This document shows positions 48,435 through 57,920 of a DNA stretch of 64,000 bases, piece by piece (position 1 is the stretch's first letter; each line of letters opens with the position of its first letter). The DNA is from SCGC-AG-212-J23 sp035762345 (GTDB lineage Bacteria; Pseudomonadota; Gammaproteobacteria; Burkholderiales; SG8-39), in assembly GCA_035762345.1 (NCBI GenBank), contig DASTPE010000068.1:16849-80848 (forward strand), read 5' to 3'. The position numbers and the translations under genes are program-made. Below the pieces are notes generated by a model, which searched no databases, had not been told where the DNA came from, and worked only from the letters and a program-made list of their open reading frames with translations.

Positions 48435-49804
48435 CCCCGCCCGCAGAAATTTTCCGCGCGTACGACATCCGCGGCATTGTGGGGCGCACGCTTACCGTCG
48501 CGCTGGTGCGCGAGATCGGGTGCGCGCTCGGCACGCTTGCGCGCGAGCGCGGTGCAGCCGTCTTCGCGGTGTGCCGGGATGGCCGGCTTTCGGGTCCCGA
48601 GTTGTCCAATGCGCTGATGGACGGTCTGACCGCTGCCGGCGCCGACGCGATCGACATCGGCATGGGTCCGACGCCGCTCGCCTACTTCGCGGCCCATCAT
48701 CTGGGTTGCGGCAGCTGCGTCGCAGTTAGCGGCAGCCACAACCCGCCCGAGTACAACGGCCTGAAGATCGTCATCGGCGGCGATGCGCTCTACGGCGAGG
48801 AAATCCAGCGGGTAAGACAGCTGATCGAAAAGCAGAATTTCGCCGCAGGCAAAGGCAAGCGCAGTCGGGCCGACGTCGTGGAGGCGTATGTCGAGCGTAT
48901 CGCCGGGGACGTGAAGCTCGCGCGCCGGTTCCACGTCGCCATCGATTGCGGCAACGGCGTCGCCGGCATGCTTGCGCCGAAGCTGTACCGGCGGCTGGGA
49001 TGCGAGGTCACCGAGCTCTTCTGTGAAGTGGATGGCCGCTTTCCGAATCATCACCCCGACCCGGCGCAGCCAAAGAACCTTGTGGATCTGATCCACACTC
49101 TGAAAACAGGAACAGCCGAGCTGGGTCTGGCGTTCGACGGCGACGGCGACCGGCTCGGTGTGGTAACCAAGGATGGCGAGATCATCTACGCCGACCGGCA
49201 GCTCATGCTGCTCGCGAAGGACGTGCTAAGCCGCAATCCGGGCGCCGAGATCATCTACGACGTGAAGAGCACGCGCCTGCTGCCGCGCTACATCGAGCGC
49301 CACGGCGGCAGGCCGACGATCTGGAAGACCGGGCACTCGCTCATCAAGGCGAAGCTGAAGGAGAGCGGCGCCTTGCTCGCGGGCGAAATGTCAGGCCACA
49401 CGTTCTTCAAAGAGCGCTGGTACGGCTTCGATGACGCGCTCTATGGCGGCGCAAGGTTACTTGAAATTCTTGCGAGAGAATCTGATCCCAACCAGGTGTT
49501 GAAGAGCCTGCCCAACGCGCCCTCGACGCCCGAGCTGCACTGGGCGCTGGAGGAAGGCGAGCCGCACGCCCTCGTGGCCAAGCTCCAGGCTGCGAAGCCC
49601 TTCCCCGGGGCCGAGCGGGTCGTCACCATCGACGGCGTGCGCGTGGAATATGCTGACGGCTTCGGGCTGGCCCGCGCCTCCAACACCACGCCGACCATCG
49701 TGATGCGCTTCGAAGCGGATAATCCCGCCGCGCTCGAGCGCATCAAGCGCGATTTCCGCGCGGCGCTGCAGCCGTTGAAACCGAATGCGCCTCTTCCTTA
49801 TTAG
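48431..49804 (+). CDS. Phosphomannomutase/phosphoglucomutase (AlgC-like)
   Basis: A 457-residue phosphohexomutase. The active-site serine loop is CVAVSGSHNPPEYNGLK (the TASHNP equivalent), metal binding is at AFDGDGDRLGVV, sugar recognition at GEMSGHTFF, and the phosphate-binding loop at RASNTTPTIVMRFE. It makes mannose- or glucose-1-phosphate for LPS and exopolysaccharide, fitting the neighbouring waaF. GTG 48431 overlaps yheT. The 3' end overlaps the glutathione peroxidase by 20 bases. Confidence 0.95.
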   Translation: MTPPAEIFRAYDIRGIVGRTLTVALVREIGCALGTLARERGAAVFAVCRDGRLSGPELSNALMDGLTAAGADAIDIGMGPTPLAYFAAHHLGCGSCVAVSGSHNPPEYNGLKIVIGGDALYGEEIQRVRQLIEKQNFAAGKGKRSRADVVEAYVERIAGDVKLARRFHVAIDCGNGVAGMLAPKLYRRLGCEVTELFCEVDGRFPNHHPDPAQPKNLVDLIHTLKTGTAELGLAFDGDGDRLGVVTKDGEIIYADRQLMLLAKDVLSRNPGAEIIYDVKSTRLLPRYIERHGGRPTIWKTGHSLIKAKLKESGALLAGEMSGHTFFKERWYGFDDALYGGARLLEILARESDPNQVLKSLPNAPSTPELHWALEEGEPHALVAKLQAAKPFPGAERVVTIDGVRVEYADGFGLARASNTTPTIVMRFEADNPAALERIKRDFRAALQPLKPNAPLPY

Positions 49805-50309
49805 TGTTCTCTTGACAATGAGCGGCGCGAGCGCTGGAGCGTGTCCCAGGCTTCTGGATCGAACCATGGACACGATCCTGGAGAAGCCGCAATCCCTTTG
49901 CGAGTACGCCGGCAAAGTCGTGCTGGTCGTCAACACGGCAAGCCAGTGCGGCTACACGCCGCAGTACGAAGGGCTCGAGGCGCTCTACCGCAAGTACCGC
50001 GACCGCGGACTGGTGGTGCTCGGCTTCCCGTCGAACGATTTCGGCGACCAGGAGCCCGGCTCGAACAAGGAAATCGCCGCGTTCTGCGTCAACCAGTACG
50101 CGATCGACTTTCCGATGTTTGCCAAGACCGAGCTCAGGAAAAATCCGCTCTACGCGGATCTCATGCGCACGACCGGCGCCGCGCCGCGCTGGAACTTCCA
50201 CAAGTACCTGATCGACCGCAGCGGCCAGCAGGTGCTGAGCTTCGACACGCGGGTCGCCCCGAGCGATCCCAAGCTCGTCGAGGCGGTGGAAATGATGCTT
50301 TCCCGCTAG
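49785..50309 (+). CDS. Glutathione peroxidase family protein, exported
   Basis: A 174-residue thiol peroxidase with a signal peptide (MRLFLISVLLTMSGASAGAC; the C-terminal AGAC may be a lipobox). The peroxidatic Cys55 lies in NTASQCGYTPQY, and the Trp in PRWNFHKYL is kept. The canonical FPCNQFGxQEPG reads FPSNDFGDQEPG: the possible resolving Cys is Ser and the catalytic Gln is Asp. A proteobacterial subfamily with SNDF exists, so it is probably active, reducing lipid hydroperoxides in the periplasm. Confidence 0.88.
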   Translation: MRLFLISVLLTMSGASAGACPRLLDRTMDTILEKPQSLCEYAGKVVLVVNTASQCGYTPQYEGLEALYRKYRDRGLVVLGFPSNDFGDQEPGSNKEIAAFCVNQYAIDFPMFAKTELRKNPLYADLMRTTGAAPRWNFHKYLIDRSGQQVLSFDTRVAPSDPKLVEAVEMMLSR

Positions 50310-50311
50310 AA

Positions 50312-51580
50312 CTACCTCGAAGCCTGCTGGTCCAGGAACGCATTGCCGCGCTCGACCGCGTGGTTAAGGGCATCGAGCGGTGACTTACGGCCGTGCCAGG
50401 TGGACTCGAGCTCCTCGTCGATGATCGTGCGCAGCTTGGGAAACTGCGCTAGGCGCAGGCTCTTCCAGTTCGGCGTGCCACGGACCATGAGCTGGCGCAC
50501 CGGGATCTCCCGCCCCGGATCGGCGGCATAGAACCCGGCCTTGCGCGTGAGATCGTATGCGCCGGCCGTGAACGGAACGAGGCCCGTCTTCTGATGCCAT
50601 TCCGCCTGGACCTCCGGGCGCGCGAAGAAGGCGAGAAAGCCGGCCACGCCGGAATAGTCGGCGTGCGGCCGGCCGGCCATTACCCAGAGCGCCGCGCCGC
50701 TCGGCAGCGTATGCAACGGCGCGTCGTCGAAGTCGTCGTAGTAGGGAAATTGCGCGATGCCGACATCGAACGCCGTGCGGCTGCGCAACTCGTAATAGTC
50801 AGCCGACGATGCGGCGAGGAGCACGCACTCGCCGGCAAGAAAGCGTGCCTCGGCCTCGCCGCGCTTGCCATAGTAGGTGAAGTACCCCGATTTCTGCCAC
50901 GTGGCGAGCGTCGACACCCAGCGCACGGCGAGCCGGTTGTTGAACATCAGGCGGTCGGTGGCAAATGGCTGGTTGTGCCAGGCCGCCATGTTCTCAAGCA
51001 GCGTCGAGGCCGGCGCGGCCAGGGTTAGGGCACATTCGCTTCCTGAGCCGACCAGCGCGGCGAGTGTCGGCACCATGTCGTACCACGTCGCGGGCGGCTT
51101 TGCTGGGTCGAGCTTGGCGAAGCGGAAAGCGTCGCGGTTGTAATAGAGAACTGGCGTCGCGCGCCCGACGGGCAACGCGATCAGCCGGCCCTCTGCGTCG
51201 ATAAGCTCTTCCGGTGCGGCGAGCGTCGGCTCTGGGCGCACCCTGGCGCCGGCCTTGCCCATCACCTGCCATAGCGGCCGCGCCACGTCCTTCTGCTCGA
51301 GGAGGAATGCACCGCCAAGCTCGGAGGCCTGCACGATGTGCGGAGCACGGGCGGCGAAGGTCCTGGTGCCGCGCGCCGTCACGGCCTCGACCGCAGCCTC
51401 GTCGTGGGAACCCTTGTACGTCGGCACGACGCGATGCTGCGTCTGAGACGCATTAAAGCGCGCGACGATGCGTTCGAACTCGGCGCCGCGTGCGCCGTCC
51501 ATCGAGTGCCAAACACGGATTTCCGCGGCGCGGCATGGGACCGTGAGCAGCGCCGTTATCAACACTGCGATGCGCAGCAT
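50312..51580 (-). CDS. UgpB-like extracellular solute-binding protein
   Basis: A 422-residue periplasmic binding protein (family 1). Starting at ATG 51580, residues 1-~20 form a Sec signal (MLRIAVLITALLTVPCRA). Features are EIRVWHSMDGARGAEFERIVARFN, PTYKGSHDEAAVEA and LPVGRATPVLYYNRDAFR, typical of the glycerol-3-phosphate binding protein UgpB. No ugpAEC are present, so it is orphaned; ligand unproven. It diverges from the amidase gene with ~30 bases between. Confidence 0.85.
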   Translation of the reverse strand: MLRIAVLITALLTVPCRAAEIRVWHSMDGARGAEFERIVARFNASQTQHRVVPTYKGSHDEAAVEAVTARGTRTFAARAPHIVQASELGGAFLLEQKDVARPLWQVMGKAGARVRPEPTLAAPEELIDAEGRLIALPVGRATPVLYYNRDAFRFAKLDPAKPPATWYDMVPTLAALVGSGSECALTLAAPASTLLENMAAWHNQPFATDRLMFNNRLAVRWVSTLATWQKSGYFTYYGKRGEAEARFLAGECVLLAASSADYYELRSRTAFDVGIAQFPYYDDFDDAPLHTLPSGAALWVMAGRPHADYSGVAGFLAFFARPEVQAEWHQKTGLVPFTAGAYDLTRKAGFYAADPGREIPVRQLMVRGTPNWKSLRLAQFPKLRTIIDEELESTWHGRKSPLDALNHAVERGNAFLDQQASR

Positions 51581-51609
51581 GCGGTGGCGAGTATATAGTC
51601 GGTTGGGCA

Positions 51610-53001
51610 ATGATCGCCATCCACGAGCGCAGCGCGGCGCAGCTCGCGCAGGCGTATTCGCTCGGCGAGCTCTCGCCGCTCGAGGTCGCGCGCGCGAGCC
51701 TCGAGCGCATCGAAAGCTGGGAGCCGCGCATCAACGCCATGTACCGCGTGCATCACAATGCGGCGCTCGAGCAGGCGCGCGCCTCGGAGGCCCGCTGGCG
51801 CAGCCGCCGGCCGCTCTCGCCGATCGACGGCGTGCCGGTCACCATCAAGGAGAACATCTACACGCAAGGCGACCCAGCGCCGATCGGCACGCGCGCTAAT
51901 GCCGAGGCGCCGCCGCAGGGCGCCGATGCGCCGGCCTCGGCGCGGGTGCGCGAGGCCGGCTGCGTAATCCTGGGCAAGACCACCATGCCGGACTTCGGCA
52001 TGCTCTCGTCCGGGGTTTCCAGCCTGCACGGCGTGACGCGCAACCCCTGGCGCCTGGAGCGCAATACGTCGGGCTCGAGCTCGGGCGCCGGTGCGGCGGC
52101 GGCGGCCGGCTATGCGCCGCTGCATATAGGCACCGACATCGGCGGGTCGGTGCGCCTGCCGGCTACGCATTGCGGCATCTTCGCGCTCAAGCCTTCGCTC
52201 GGCCGGGTGCCGGTGAATCCGCCTTACATGGGGCGCGTCGCCGGCCCGATGACCCGCACCGTGCAGGACGCCGCGCTGCTCATGAATGTGATTTCGCGCC
52301 CGGACGCGTGCGACTTCATGAGCCTCCCGGCCGAGAAGATTGATTTCACCGGCCTTGATCAGCTCGACCCGAAACGGCTGCGCATAGGGTTGCTGGCCGA
52401 CATGGGAGTCGGCCTGTCGGTGCATTCGCAAGTGCGCGCCGCGTGTGAAGCTGCCGCCGCTGCGCTCGCCGGGGCCGGCTGCGCAGTGCAGCCGCTACGC
52501 TCTTTCCTCACCGAGGCGATGCTCGACGCCATGTGCCGCTTCTTCGAGGCGCGCTCGTACAACGATCTCATGCAGCTTGCACCGGCCAGGCGAGCGGATG
52601 TACTGCCGTTCGTCGCCGAATGGTGCAGCTGGCGCGCAGCGCAGTTCTCGGGGCGCGACGTAATGCAGGCTCACACGCTCGTCATGGCGATGCGCGAGGC
52701 CGCCGTGACGGCGAGCCAGCCATGCGACTTCATCGTTTCGCCGACTTCGCCGATTCTTCCCTACGAGGCCGAGTCCCCCGCGCCGGGCAATGATCCGCGC
52801 AACGCGCTGCCGCACATCGCCTTTACCGTGCCCTATAACATGTCGGAGCAGCCCGCGGCCTCGGTCAACTGGAGCTACAGCGACGAAGGTCTTCCCATAG
52901 GAGTGCAAGTGATCGGCCGGCGCTTCGACGACCTCGGGGTGCTGAGCCTTTGCCGCCTGCTCGAAACGCTCAGGCCAGAGCAACGCCCCTGGCCGCAGTA
53001 G
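51610..53001 (+). CDS. Amidase (amidase-signature family)
   Basis: A 463-residue amidase-signature enzyme with the Ser-cisSer-Lys triad: Lys80 in GVPVTIKENIY, the cis-Ser in SGSSSGAGAAAAAG (residues 154-167) and nucleophile Ser180 in GTDIGGSVRLPA. The C-terminal part carries a SEQPAASVNWSYSDEGLPIGVQV segment. Substrates of relatives include aryl and aliphatic amides and Glu-tRNA; no GatB or GatC is nearby, so a catabolic amidase is likely. Near the MlrC-type peptidase and the peptide transporter, it may act on imported peptides or amides. Confidence 0.92.
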   Translation: MIAIHERSAAQLAQAYSLGELSPLEVARASLERIESWEPRINAMYRVHHNAALEQARASEARWRSRRPLSPIDGVPVTIKENIYTQGDPAPIGTRANAEAPPQGADAPASARVREAGCVILGKTTMPDFGMLSSGVSSLHGVTRNPWRLERNTSGSSSGAGAAAAAGYAPLHIGTDIGGSVRLPATHCGIFALKPSLGRVPVNPPYMGRVAGPMTRTVQDAALLMNVISRPDACDFMSLPAEKIDFTGLDQLDPKRLRIGLLADMGVGLSVHSQVRAACEAAAAALAGAGCAVQPLRSFLTEAMLDAMCRFFEARSYNDLMQLAPARRADVLPFVAEWCSWRAAQFSGRDVMQAHTLVMAMREAAVTASQPCDFIVSPTSPILPYEAESPAPGNDPRNALPHIAFTVPYNMSEQPAASVNWSYSDEGLPIGVQVIGRRFDDLGVLSLCRLLETLRPEQRPWPQ

Positions 53002-53007
53002 TAAGGC

Positions 53008-54495
53008 TCATGCGCGCACCGGCCCGAGCGGACGCAGGCGCACGCCCTGGCGCAACTTGGTCCACCTGAACTCGGCCGGGTCCGCGAGCGCGGGTCCCGG
53101 GGACTTGACCACCAGCACCTCTTTCGCGATCGGCTCGAAATCGGCGCGGAAGTGCACCGAGCTCTTGAGCGCAATGATGCGCGAACGTCGCGGCTCGATC
53201 CCGACCGTGCGGAACATCTCTTGGTCCGCGGCCTGGCACTTGCGAGAGGCGAGCACCACGCGCACGCCCGGGGCCGCACGGCTGCGAACGAGCGCCATCG
53301 GCCCGAGCGTCATGCGAAAGCCCCTGAACATCGGGCCGGTACAGGTAAAGCGCCCGTCGCCGAGGCGCTCCACCACAAATTCGCCAGGGAGCGGCGCGTC
53401 TCCCGGGATCCCCGACAGCCCGCCCAGCGCGAGCGCCGCGGTATTGCCCTGCCCGGCTTCATGCGCCCGCCGCGCCGAGCCCGGATCGATAAGCATGCCA
53501 AGTACCGCATCCTGCGCATTCTGCTCAATCAAAGCTTTCAATAGACCCGTGGTGTCGCCATTGCCGCCCGCGCCCGGATTGTCCTGCGTATCGGCAAGCA
53601 CGACCGGAGCGCCGGGCTCGCCGCGGTTTCTCGCTCGCCGCACCGCGTCGTACGCGTCGTGCAGGTCCAGCGCAAAATCCTTTTCCGCGTCAGCCACCGT
53701 GCCACTCAGCCGTTGCACCGCGTCTTCCGCGCCGTAGCCGAATACCGCCATGCCGCAGTCGGCGAAATCGGCCATCGGGAAGCCGGGCGTAAAAGAAAGC
53801 ACCGTCCCGGTTTTCTCCTCGAGGTGGGCCAGCTCCGCGTAGATGCCTTTGCACGGCTCGATGAACGAGCACTGCGACGGGATTCCGGTCAGGTAGTCGA
53901 GCTGGTGGAAACGGCCCTTCGGTCGCTCGCCGGCGCGCAGCATCCAATCGAGGAGGCGCGCGGCGCGCGCCCCGGTTTCGGCCATATCGACATGCGGATA
54001 GGTGCGGTACGCGACGAGCGCGTCGGCGCGCTCGAACATCGCGCGCGTCACGTTCGCGTGCAGATCGAGGCTCGCGACAACCGGGACTCGCGGGCCGACT
54101 GCCTCGCGCACACGGCGCAGGATCTCCCCCTCGCCATCGTCGTAGGTCTCGACCACCATGGCGCCGTGCAGGTCGAGATAAACCCCGTCGACTGGAAGGG
54201 CTTGCTTCAATCTCGACACAAGCTCCGTCGTAATCCTCTCAAAGGCTTTCGAGGTCACGTACGCAGACGGGCTCGCCGCGCCCCACGCGGTGCCAACCAT
54301 GCCGTGGCCGAGTGCGCGCAGCGCCTGAATTGCACCGGCGGCGGGAATGTTCGCCCCCTCGACCGCCCCGAAGATGGGCTCGCCGTACTGCACGCCGGGC
54401 CAGCCGCCGCCCGCCGCAAACGCAGCGTAATCGGCTTTGGAAGGCGCGAATGTGTTGGTCTCGTGCTGGAAGCCGCCGATTGCGATGCGCGCCAT
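53008..54495 (-). CDS. M81 family metallopeptidase (microcystinase MlrC-like)
   Basis: A 495-residue protein of the MlrC/M81 family. ATG 54495 gives MARIAIGGFQHETNTFAP, the standard opening with the metal His in FQHETN. Other conserved pieces are YLDLHGAM (metal Asp/His), SLDLHANVT and RTYPHVDMAETG. MlrC cleaves linearised microcystin peptides; most family members have unknown peptide or amide substrates. It is convergent with the amidase and divergent from the peptide-transporter operon with a 43-base gap. Confidence 0.9.
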   Translation of the reverse strand: MARIAIGGFQHETNTFAPSKADYAAFAAGGGWPGVQYGEPIFGAVEGANIPAAGAIQALRALGHGMVGTAWGAASPSAYVTSKAFERITTELVSRLKQALPVDGVYLDLHGAMVVETYDDGEGEILRRVREAVGPRVPVVASLDLHANVTRAMFERADALVAYRTYPHVDMAETGARAARLLDWMLRAGERPKGRFHQLDYLTGIPSQCSFIEPCKGIYAELAHLEEKTGTVLSFTPGFPMADFADCGMAVFGYGAEDAVQRLSGTVADAEKDFALDLHDAYDAVRRARNRGEPGAPVVLADTQDNPGAGGNGDTTGLLKALIEQNAQDAVLGMLIDPGSARRAHEAGQGNTAALALGGLSGIPGDAPLPGEFVVERLGDGRFTCTGPMFRGFRMTLGPMALVRSRAAPGVRVVLASRKCQAADQEMFRTVGIEPRRSRIIALKSSVHFRADFEPIAKEVLVVKSPGPALADPAEFRWTKLRQGVRLRPLGPVRA

Positions 54496-54538
54496 GAACC
54501 TGCTAACCTCGTTTTTCCCTGGAGGAGGAGATTCTCGC

Positions 54539-56116
54539 ATGCGTTATCGCATCGTCGCCGTCCTCGGTTCGCTCGTTTTCTGTTCCGTTTCAGCCTCGTC
54601 GCTGTACGCGCAGGACAGGGTTCTGCGCGTCGTGCCGCACTCGAACCTGAACATCCTCGATCCGATCTGGACCACGCAGTACATGGCGCGTAACCACGGC
54701 TACATGGTCTACGACACGCTCTTCGGCACCGACGAGAAGAGCCGCATCCAACCCCAGATGGTGGACAAGTGGACCGTGAGCAAAGACCAGAAGGAATGGA
54801 GCTTCACGCTGCGGCCGGGGCTCGAGTTCCACGACGGACGGCCGGTCACCGCAGAGGACGTGATCGCATCGCTCTCGCGCTGGGGCAAGCGGGACGCGAT
54901 GGGCCAGAAGCTCATGACGTTCGTCGAGCGCATGGATTCGCCCAAGCCCGACACGTTCCGCATGTTCCTGCGCGAGCCCTGCGGCTTCGTGCTGGAGGCG
55001 CTCGGCAAGCCCTCCTCCAACGTGCCCTTCATCATGCCCAAGCGCGTTGCCGAGACCCCCGCCGACAAGCAGATCACCGAGGCGATCGGCAGCGGGCCCT
55101 ACATCTTCAAGACCGATGAATTCAAGCCTGGAGATAAAGCGGTTTATTTGAAGAACAGCAAATATGTCCCACGGAAGGAACCGGCGTCGGGCACCGCCGG
55201 CGGCAAGCACGTGTACGTCGAGCGAGTGGAATGGAACCTCGCGCTGCGCGACGCGCAGTCGCAGGTCAACGCGCTTGCGAACGGCGAGGTCGACGTGCTC
55301 GAGCGCCCGGCGTTCGAGAGCTACGAGCAGCTGCGCAAAGCGCCTGGAGTGGAGCTCGTCACCAAAGATCCGCTCGGCTTCCAGTACATGTGCCGTTTCA
55401 ATCACCTCCATCCGCCGTTCAATAATGTCAAAGTGAGGCAGGCAGCGCTTGCCGCCCTGCCGCAGGAGCCCTTCCTGCGGGCGCAGGTCGGCGACAAGGA
55501 TCTCTACCGGCCTTGCGCCTCGATGTTCACCTGCGGCACGCCCTACGGCAGCGCCAAGGGCAGCGAGATCCAGTCGAAGTCCAACATGAAGAAGGCCCAG
55601 GAGCTAGTGAAGGCGTCCGGCTACGACGGCACGCCGGTCGTGATCATCAAGCCGACCGACCTCGCGGCCATCCAGAAGCTGCCCGACGTCGCGGCCCAGC
55701 TGCTTCGCCAAGCCGGGTTCAAGGTCGACCTGCAGGCGATGGACTGGAACACCGTCGTGAGCCGGCGCGCGAAGAAGGAGCCGCCGGCGCAGGGCGGCTG
55801 GAACATCTTCTGCACGGCGTGGGTCGCGCCCGACATCTGGAACCCGCTCGCCAACGCCGCGATCGGCGCCGCGGGCGAGAAGTCGTGGTTCGGCTGGCCG
55901 AGTGACGAGCAGCTCGAGAAGCTACGTGATGACTTCGCGCGCGCCACGGACGAAGGCAGGAAGAAGGCGCTCGCAGAAGCAATCCAGGCGCGCGCGTTCG
56001 AGATCGGCACGCACGCCCCGCTCGGCGAGTACGTCAACCCTCTCGCGGTGCGGAAGAACGTAAGCGGTTGGGTCATCGGGCCGGGCGACATCTACTGGAA
56101 CGTCAAGAAGAACTGA
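54539..56116 (+). CDS. Dipeptide/oligopeptide-type ABC transporter binding protein (SBP family 5)
   Basis: A 525-residue periplasmic protein with signal peptide MRYRIVAVLGSLVFCSVSAS ending SSLYA. It shows the family 5 features DPIWTTQYMARNHGYMVYDTL near residue 40, WTVSKDQKEWSFTLRPGLEFHDGRPVTAEDV and QKSWFGWPSDEQLEKL-type late segments. GGAGGAGGAG lies before ATG 54539. First gene of a four-gene importer operon. Confidence 0.93.
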   Translation: MRYRIVAVLGSLVFCSVSASSLYAQDRVLRVVPHSNLNILDPIWTTQYMARNHGYMVYDTLFGTDEKSRIQPQMVDKWTVSKDQKEWSFTLRPGLEFHDGRPVTAEDVIASLSRWGKRDAMGQKLMTFVERMDSPKPDTFRMFLREPCGFVLEALGKPSSNVPFIMPKRVAETPADKQITEAIGSGPYIFKTDEFKPGDKAVYLKNSKYVPRKEPASGTAGGKHVYVERVEWNLALRDAQSQVNALANGEVDVLERPAFESYEQLRKAPGVELVTKDPLGFQYMCRFNHLHPPFNNVKVRQAALAALPQEPFLRAQVGDKDLYRPCASMFTCGTPYGSAKGSEIQSKSNMKKAQELVKASGYDGTPVVIIKPTDLAAIQKLPDVAAQLLRQAGFKVDLQAMDWNTVVSRRAKKEPPAQGGWNIFCTAWVAPDIWNPLANAAIGAAGEKSWFGWPSDEQLEKLRDDFARATDEGRKKALAEAIQARAFEIGTHAPLGEYVNPLAVRKNVSGWVIGPGDIYWNVKKN

Positions 56117-56121
56117 TCTAA

Positions 56122-57063
56122 CTGGCTAAGTTCATCGCGCAGCGGCTGGCGGCGACCGTTCCGGTCCTGCTGGTCGTCGCAGTCTTGGTCTTCCTGCTCC
56201 TGCGCCTGACGCCGGGCGACCCCGCGGCGATCATGGCGGGCGACGCCGCGACCGCGGAACAGATCGAGCGCATCCGCGCGGGCCTCGGCCTGGACAAGCC
56301 GATCGTGGTTCAGTTCGGGATCTGGCTCGGCAGGGTGCTCTCCGGCGATCTCGGCGAGTCGTTCTACTTCCGTATCAAGGTCGCAACCCTGATCGGCCAA
56401 CGGCTCGAGCCGACCTTCGCGCTCGCCACGTTGACGATTGTTCTTGCCGTCATCATTGCGGTACCCATGGGAGCGATCGCCGCATGGCGCTTCGGCGGCT
56501 GGTTCGACCGCGCGCTGATGGGCTTCTCGGTGCTCGGTTTCTCGATCCCGGTGTTCGTGCTCGCCTACCTGCTGATCTGGCTCGTGTCACTCAAGCTCGG
56601 ATGGCTGCCGGTACAGGGCTATGTACGGATGTCCGACGGATTCCTCCTCTTCTTGCGGCACCTGATACTTCCGGCGATCACGCTTTCGGTGATCTACATC
56701 GCGCTGATTGCGCGCGTTACGCGCGCGTCAGTGCTGGAAGCACTCGGCGAGGACTACATCCGCACCGCGCGCGCCAAGGGTCTGCCGGAGCTGCGTGTGC
56801 TGCTACGTCACGCGCTCGCCAACGCCGCGGTGCCCATTGCGACCGTGATCGGCATCGGCATCGCGATCCTGATCGGCGGCGTGGTGGTAACCGAGTCGGT
56901 CTACGCCATCCCCGGCCTTGGCCGCCTCACCGTGGACGCAGTGCTGGCGCGTGATTTCCCCACCATTCAGGGAGTGATCCTCTTTTTCTCCTTCATCTAT
57001 GTATTGGTGAACCTGCTCATCGATCTTTCCTACGTGTTTCTCGATCCGAGGATTCGTTACTGA
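56122..57063 (+). CDS. Dpp-type ABC transporter permease (DppB-like)
   Basis: A ~313-residue permease of six transmembrane segments. The N-terminal helix (RLAATVPVLLVVAVLVFLLL) and LTPGDPAAIMAGDAA are the usual DppB beginning; the coupling motif is DYIRTARAKGLPELRVLLRHALAN. A TAA at 56119-56121 limits the start: the only codon giving helix 1 in full is CTG 56122, while TTG 56185 would cut it. No strong ribosome-binding site is seen, so translation may be coupled to the gene before. Confidence 0.85.
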   Translation: MAKFIAQRLAATVPVLLVVAVLVFLLLRLTPGDPAAIMAGDAATAEQIERIRAGLGLDKPIVVQFGIWLGRVLSGDLGESFYFRIKVATLIGQRLEPTFALATLTIVLAVIIAVPMGAIAAWRFGGWFDRALMGFSVLGFSIPVFVLAYLLIWLVSLKLGWLPVQGYVRMSDGFLLFLRHLILPAITLSVIYIALIARVTRASVLEALGEDYIRTARAKGLPELRVLLRHALANAAVPIATVIGIGIAILIGGVVVTESVYAIPGLGRLTVDAVLARDFPTIQGVILFFSFIYVLVNLLIDLSYVFLDPRIRY

Positions 57064-57920
57064 TGCTGCTCAAAAACTGGTCGGTGCGGATCGGCGGATC
57101 CGTATTGATCCTATTGATCGGCATTGCAGTCCTCGCTCCGTGGCTGGGTGCGGTCGACCCGACCTTGTTCGACGCGGCGAGCCGCGACCTCAAGCCCGGC
57201 GCTGCGGGCGAGATCATGACGCTCGAAGGGGACGTCAAGCGGCACACTTTCCTCATGGGTTCCGACTCCTTCGGCCGGGATGTCTACAGCCGCGTGCTCT
57301 ACGGCACGCGTGTGTCGCTAGTCGTCGGCATCGCCTCGGCGCTGCTCGCGGTGGCTTTCGGCGTGCTGTGCGGCCTCGCCGCGGGATACTTCCGCTGGCT
57401 CGACGGTCCGCTGATGCGCGTTATGGACGGCATCATGGCGATCCCGGGGATCCTGATCGCGATCGCCGTGGTAGCGCTCTGGCGCGCGAGCCTGCCCACG
57501 GTGATCATCGCGATCGCCATCCCGGAAATCCCGCGCGTCACGCGCCTGGTACGCTCGCTCGTGCTAATGATCCGGGAGGAGCCGTACGTCGAGGCGGCGA
57601 TCGCCCTCGGCACCCCGACGCGCAAGATCATGTTCGGTCATATCCTTCCGAACACGCTCGCGCCGCTTCTCGTGCAGGGGACGTACGTCTGCGCGTTTTC
57701 CATCCTGCTGGAGGCGATCCTCTCCTTCCTCGGCGTGGGCCTTCCGCCCGACATCCCGACCTGGGGAAACATCATGGCGGAAGGACGCGTGCAGTTCGTC
57801 GCCTACCCGCACAATGTGTTCTTCCCTGGCATCTTCCTCGCGCTGACAGTGCTCGCGGTCAACATACTCGGCGACGGCCTCAGGGATACGCTGGATCCAA
57901 AGATGGCGAAAAGAGTGTGA
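57063..57920 (+). CDS. Dpp-type ABC transporter permease (DppC-like)
   Basis: A 285-residue permease of the DppC/OppC type: N-terminal helix, then a periplasmic segment containing HTFLMGSDSFGRDVYSRVLYGTRVSL, the characteristic GTDxxGRD motif. The coupling motif is PYVEAAIALGTPTRKIMFGHILPN, and FLGVGLPPDIPTWGNIMAEG closes the family signature. ATG starts inside the stop of the previous gene (TGATG); 4-base GTGA overlap with the ATPase gene. Confidence 0.93.
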   Translation: MLLKNWSVRIGGSVLILLIGIAVLAPWLGAVDPTLFDAASRDLKPGAAGEIMTLEGDVKRHTFLMGSDSFGRDVYSRVLYGTRVSLVVGIASALLAVAFGVLCGLAAGYFRWLDGPLMRVMDGIMAIPGILIAIAVVALWRASLPTVIIAIAIPEIPRVTRLVRSLVLMIREEPYVEAAIALGTPTRKIMFGHILPNTLAPLLVQGTYVCAFSILLEAILSFLGVGLPPDIPTWGNIMAEGRVQFVAYPHNVFFPGIFLALTVLAVNILGDGLRDTLDPKMAKRV

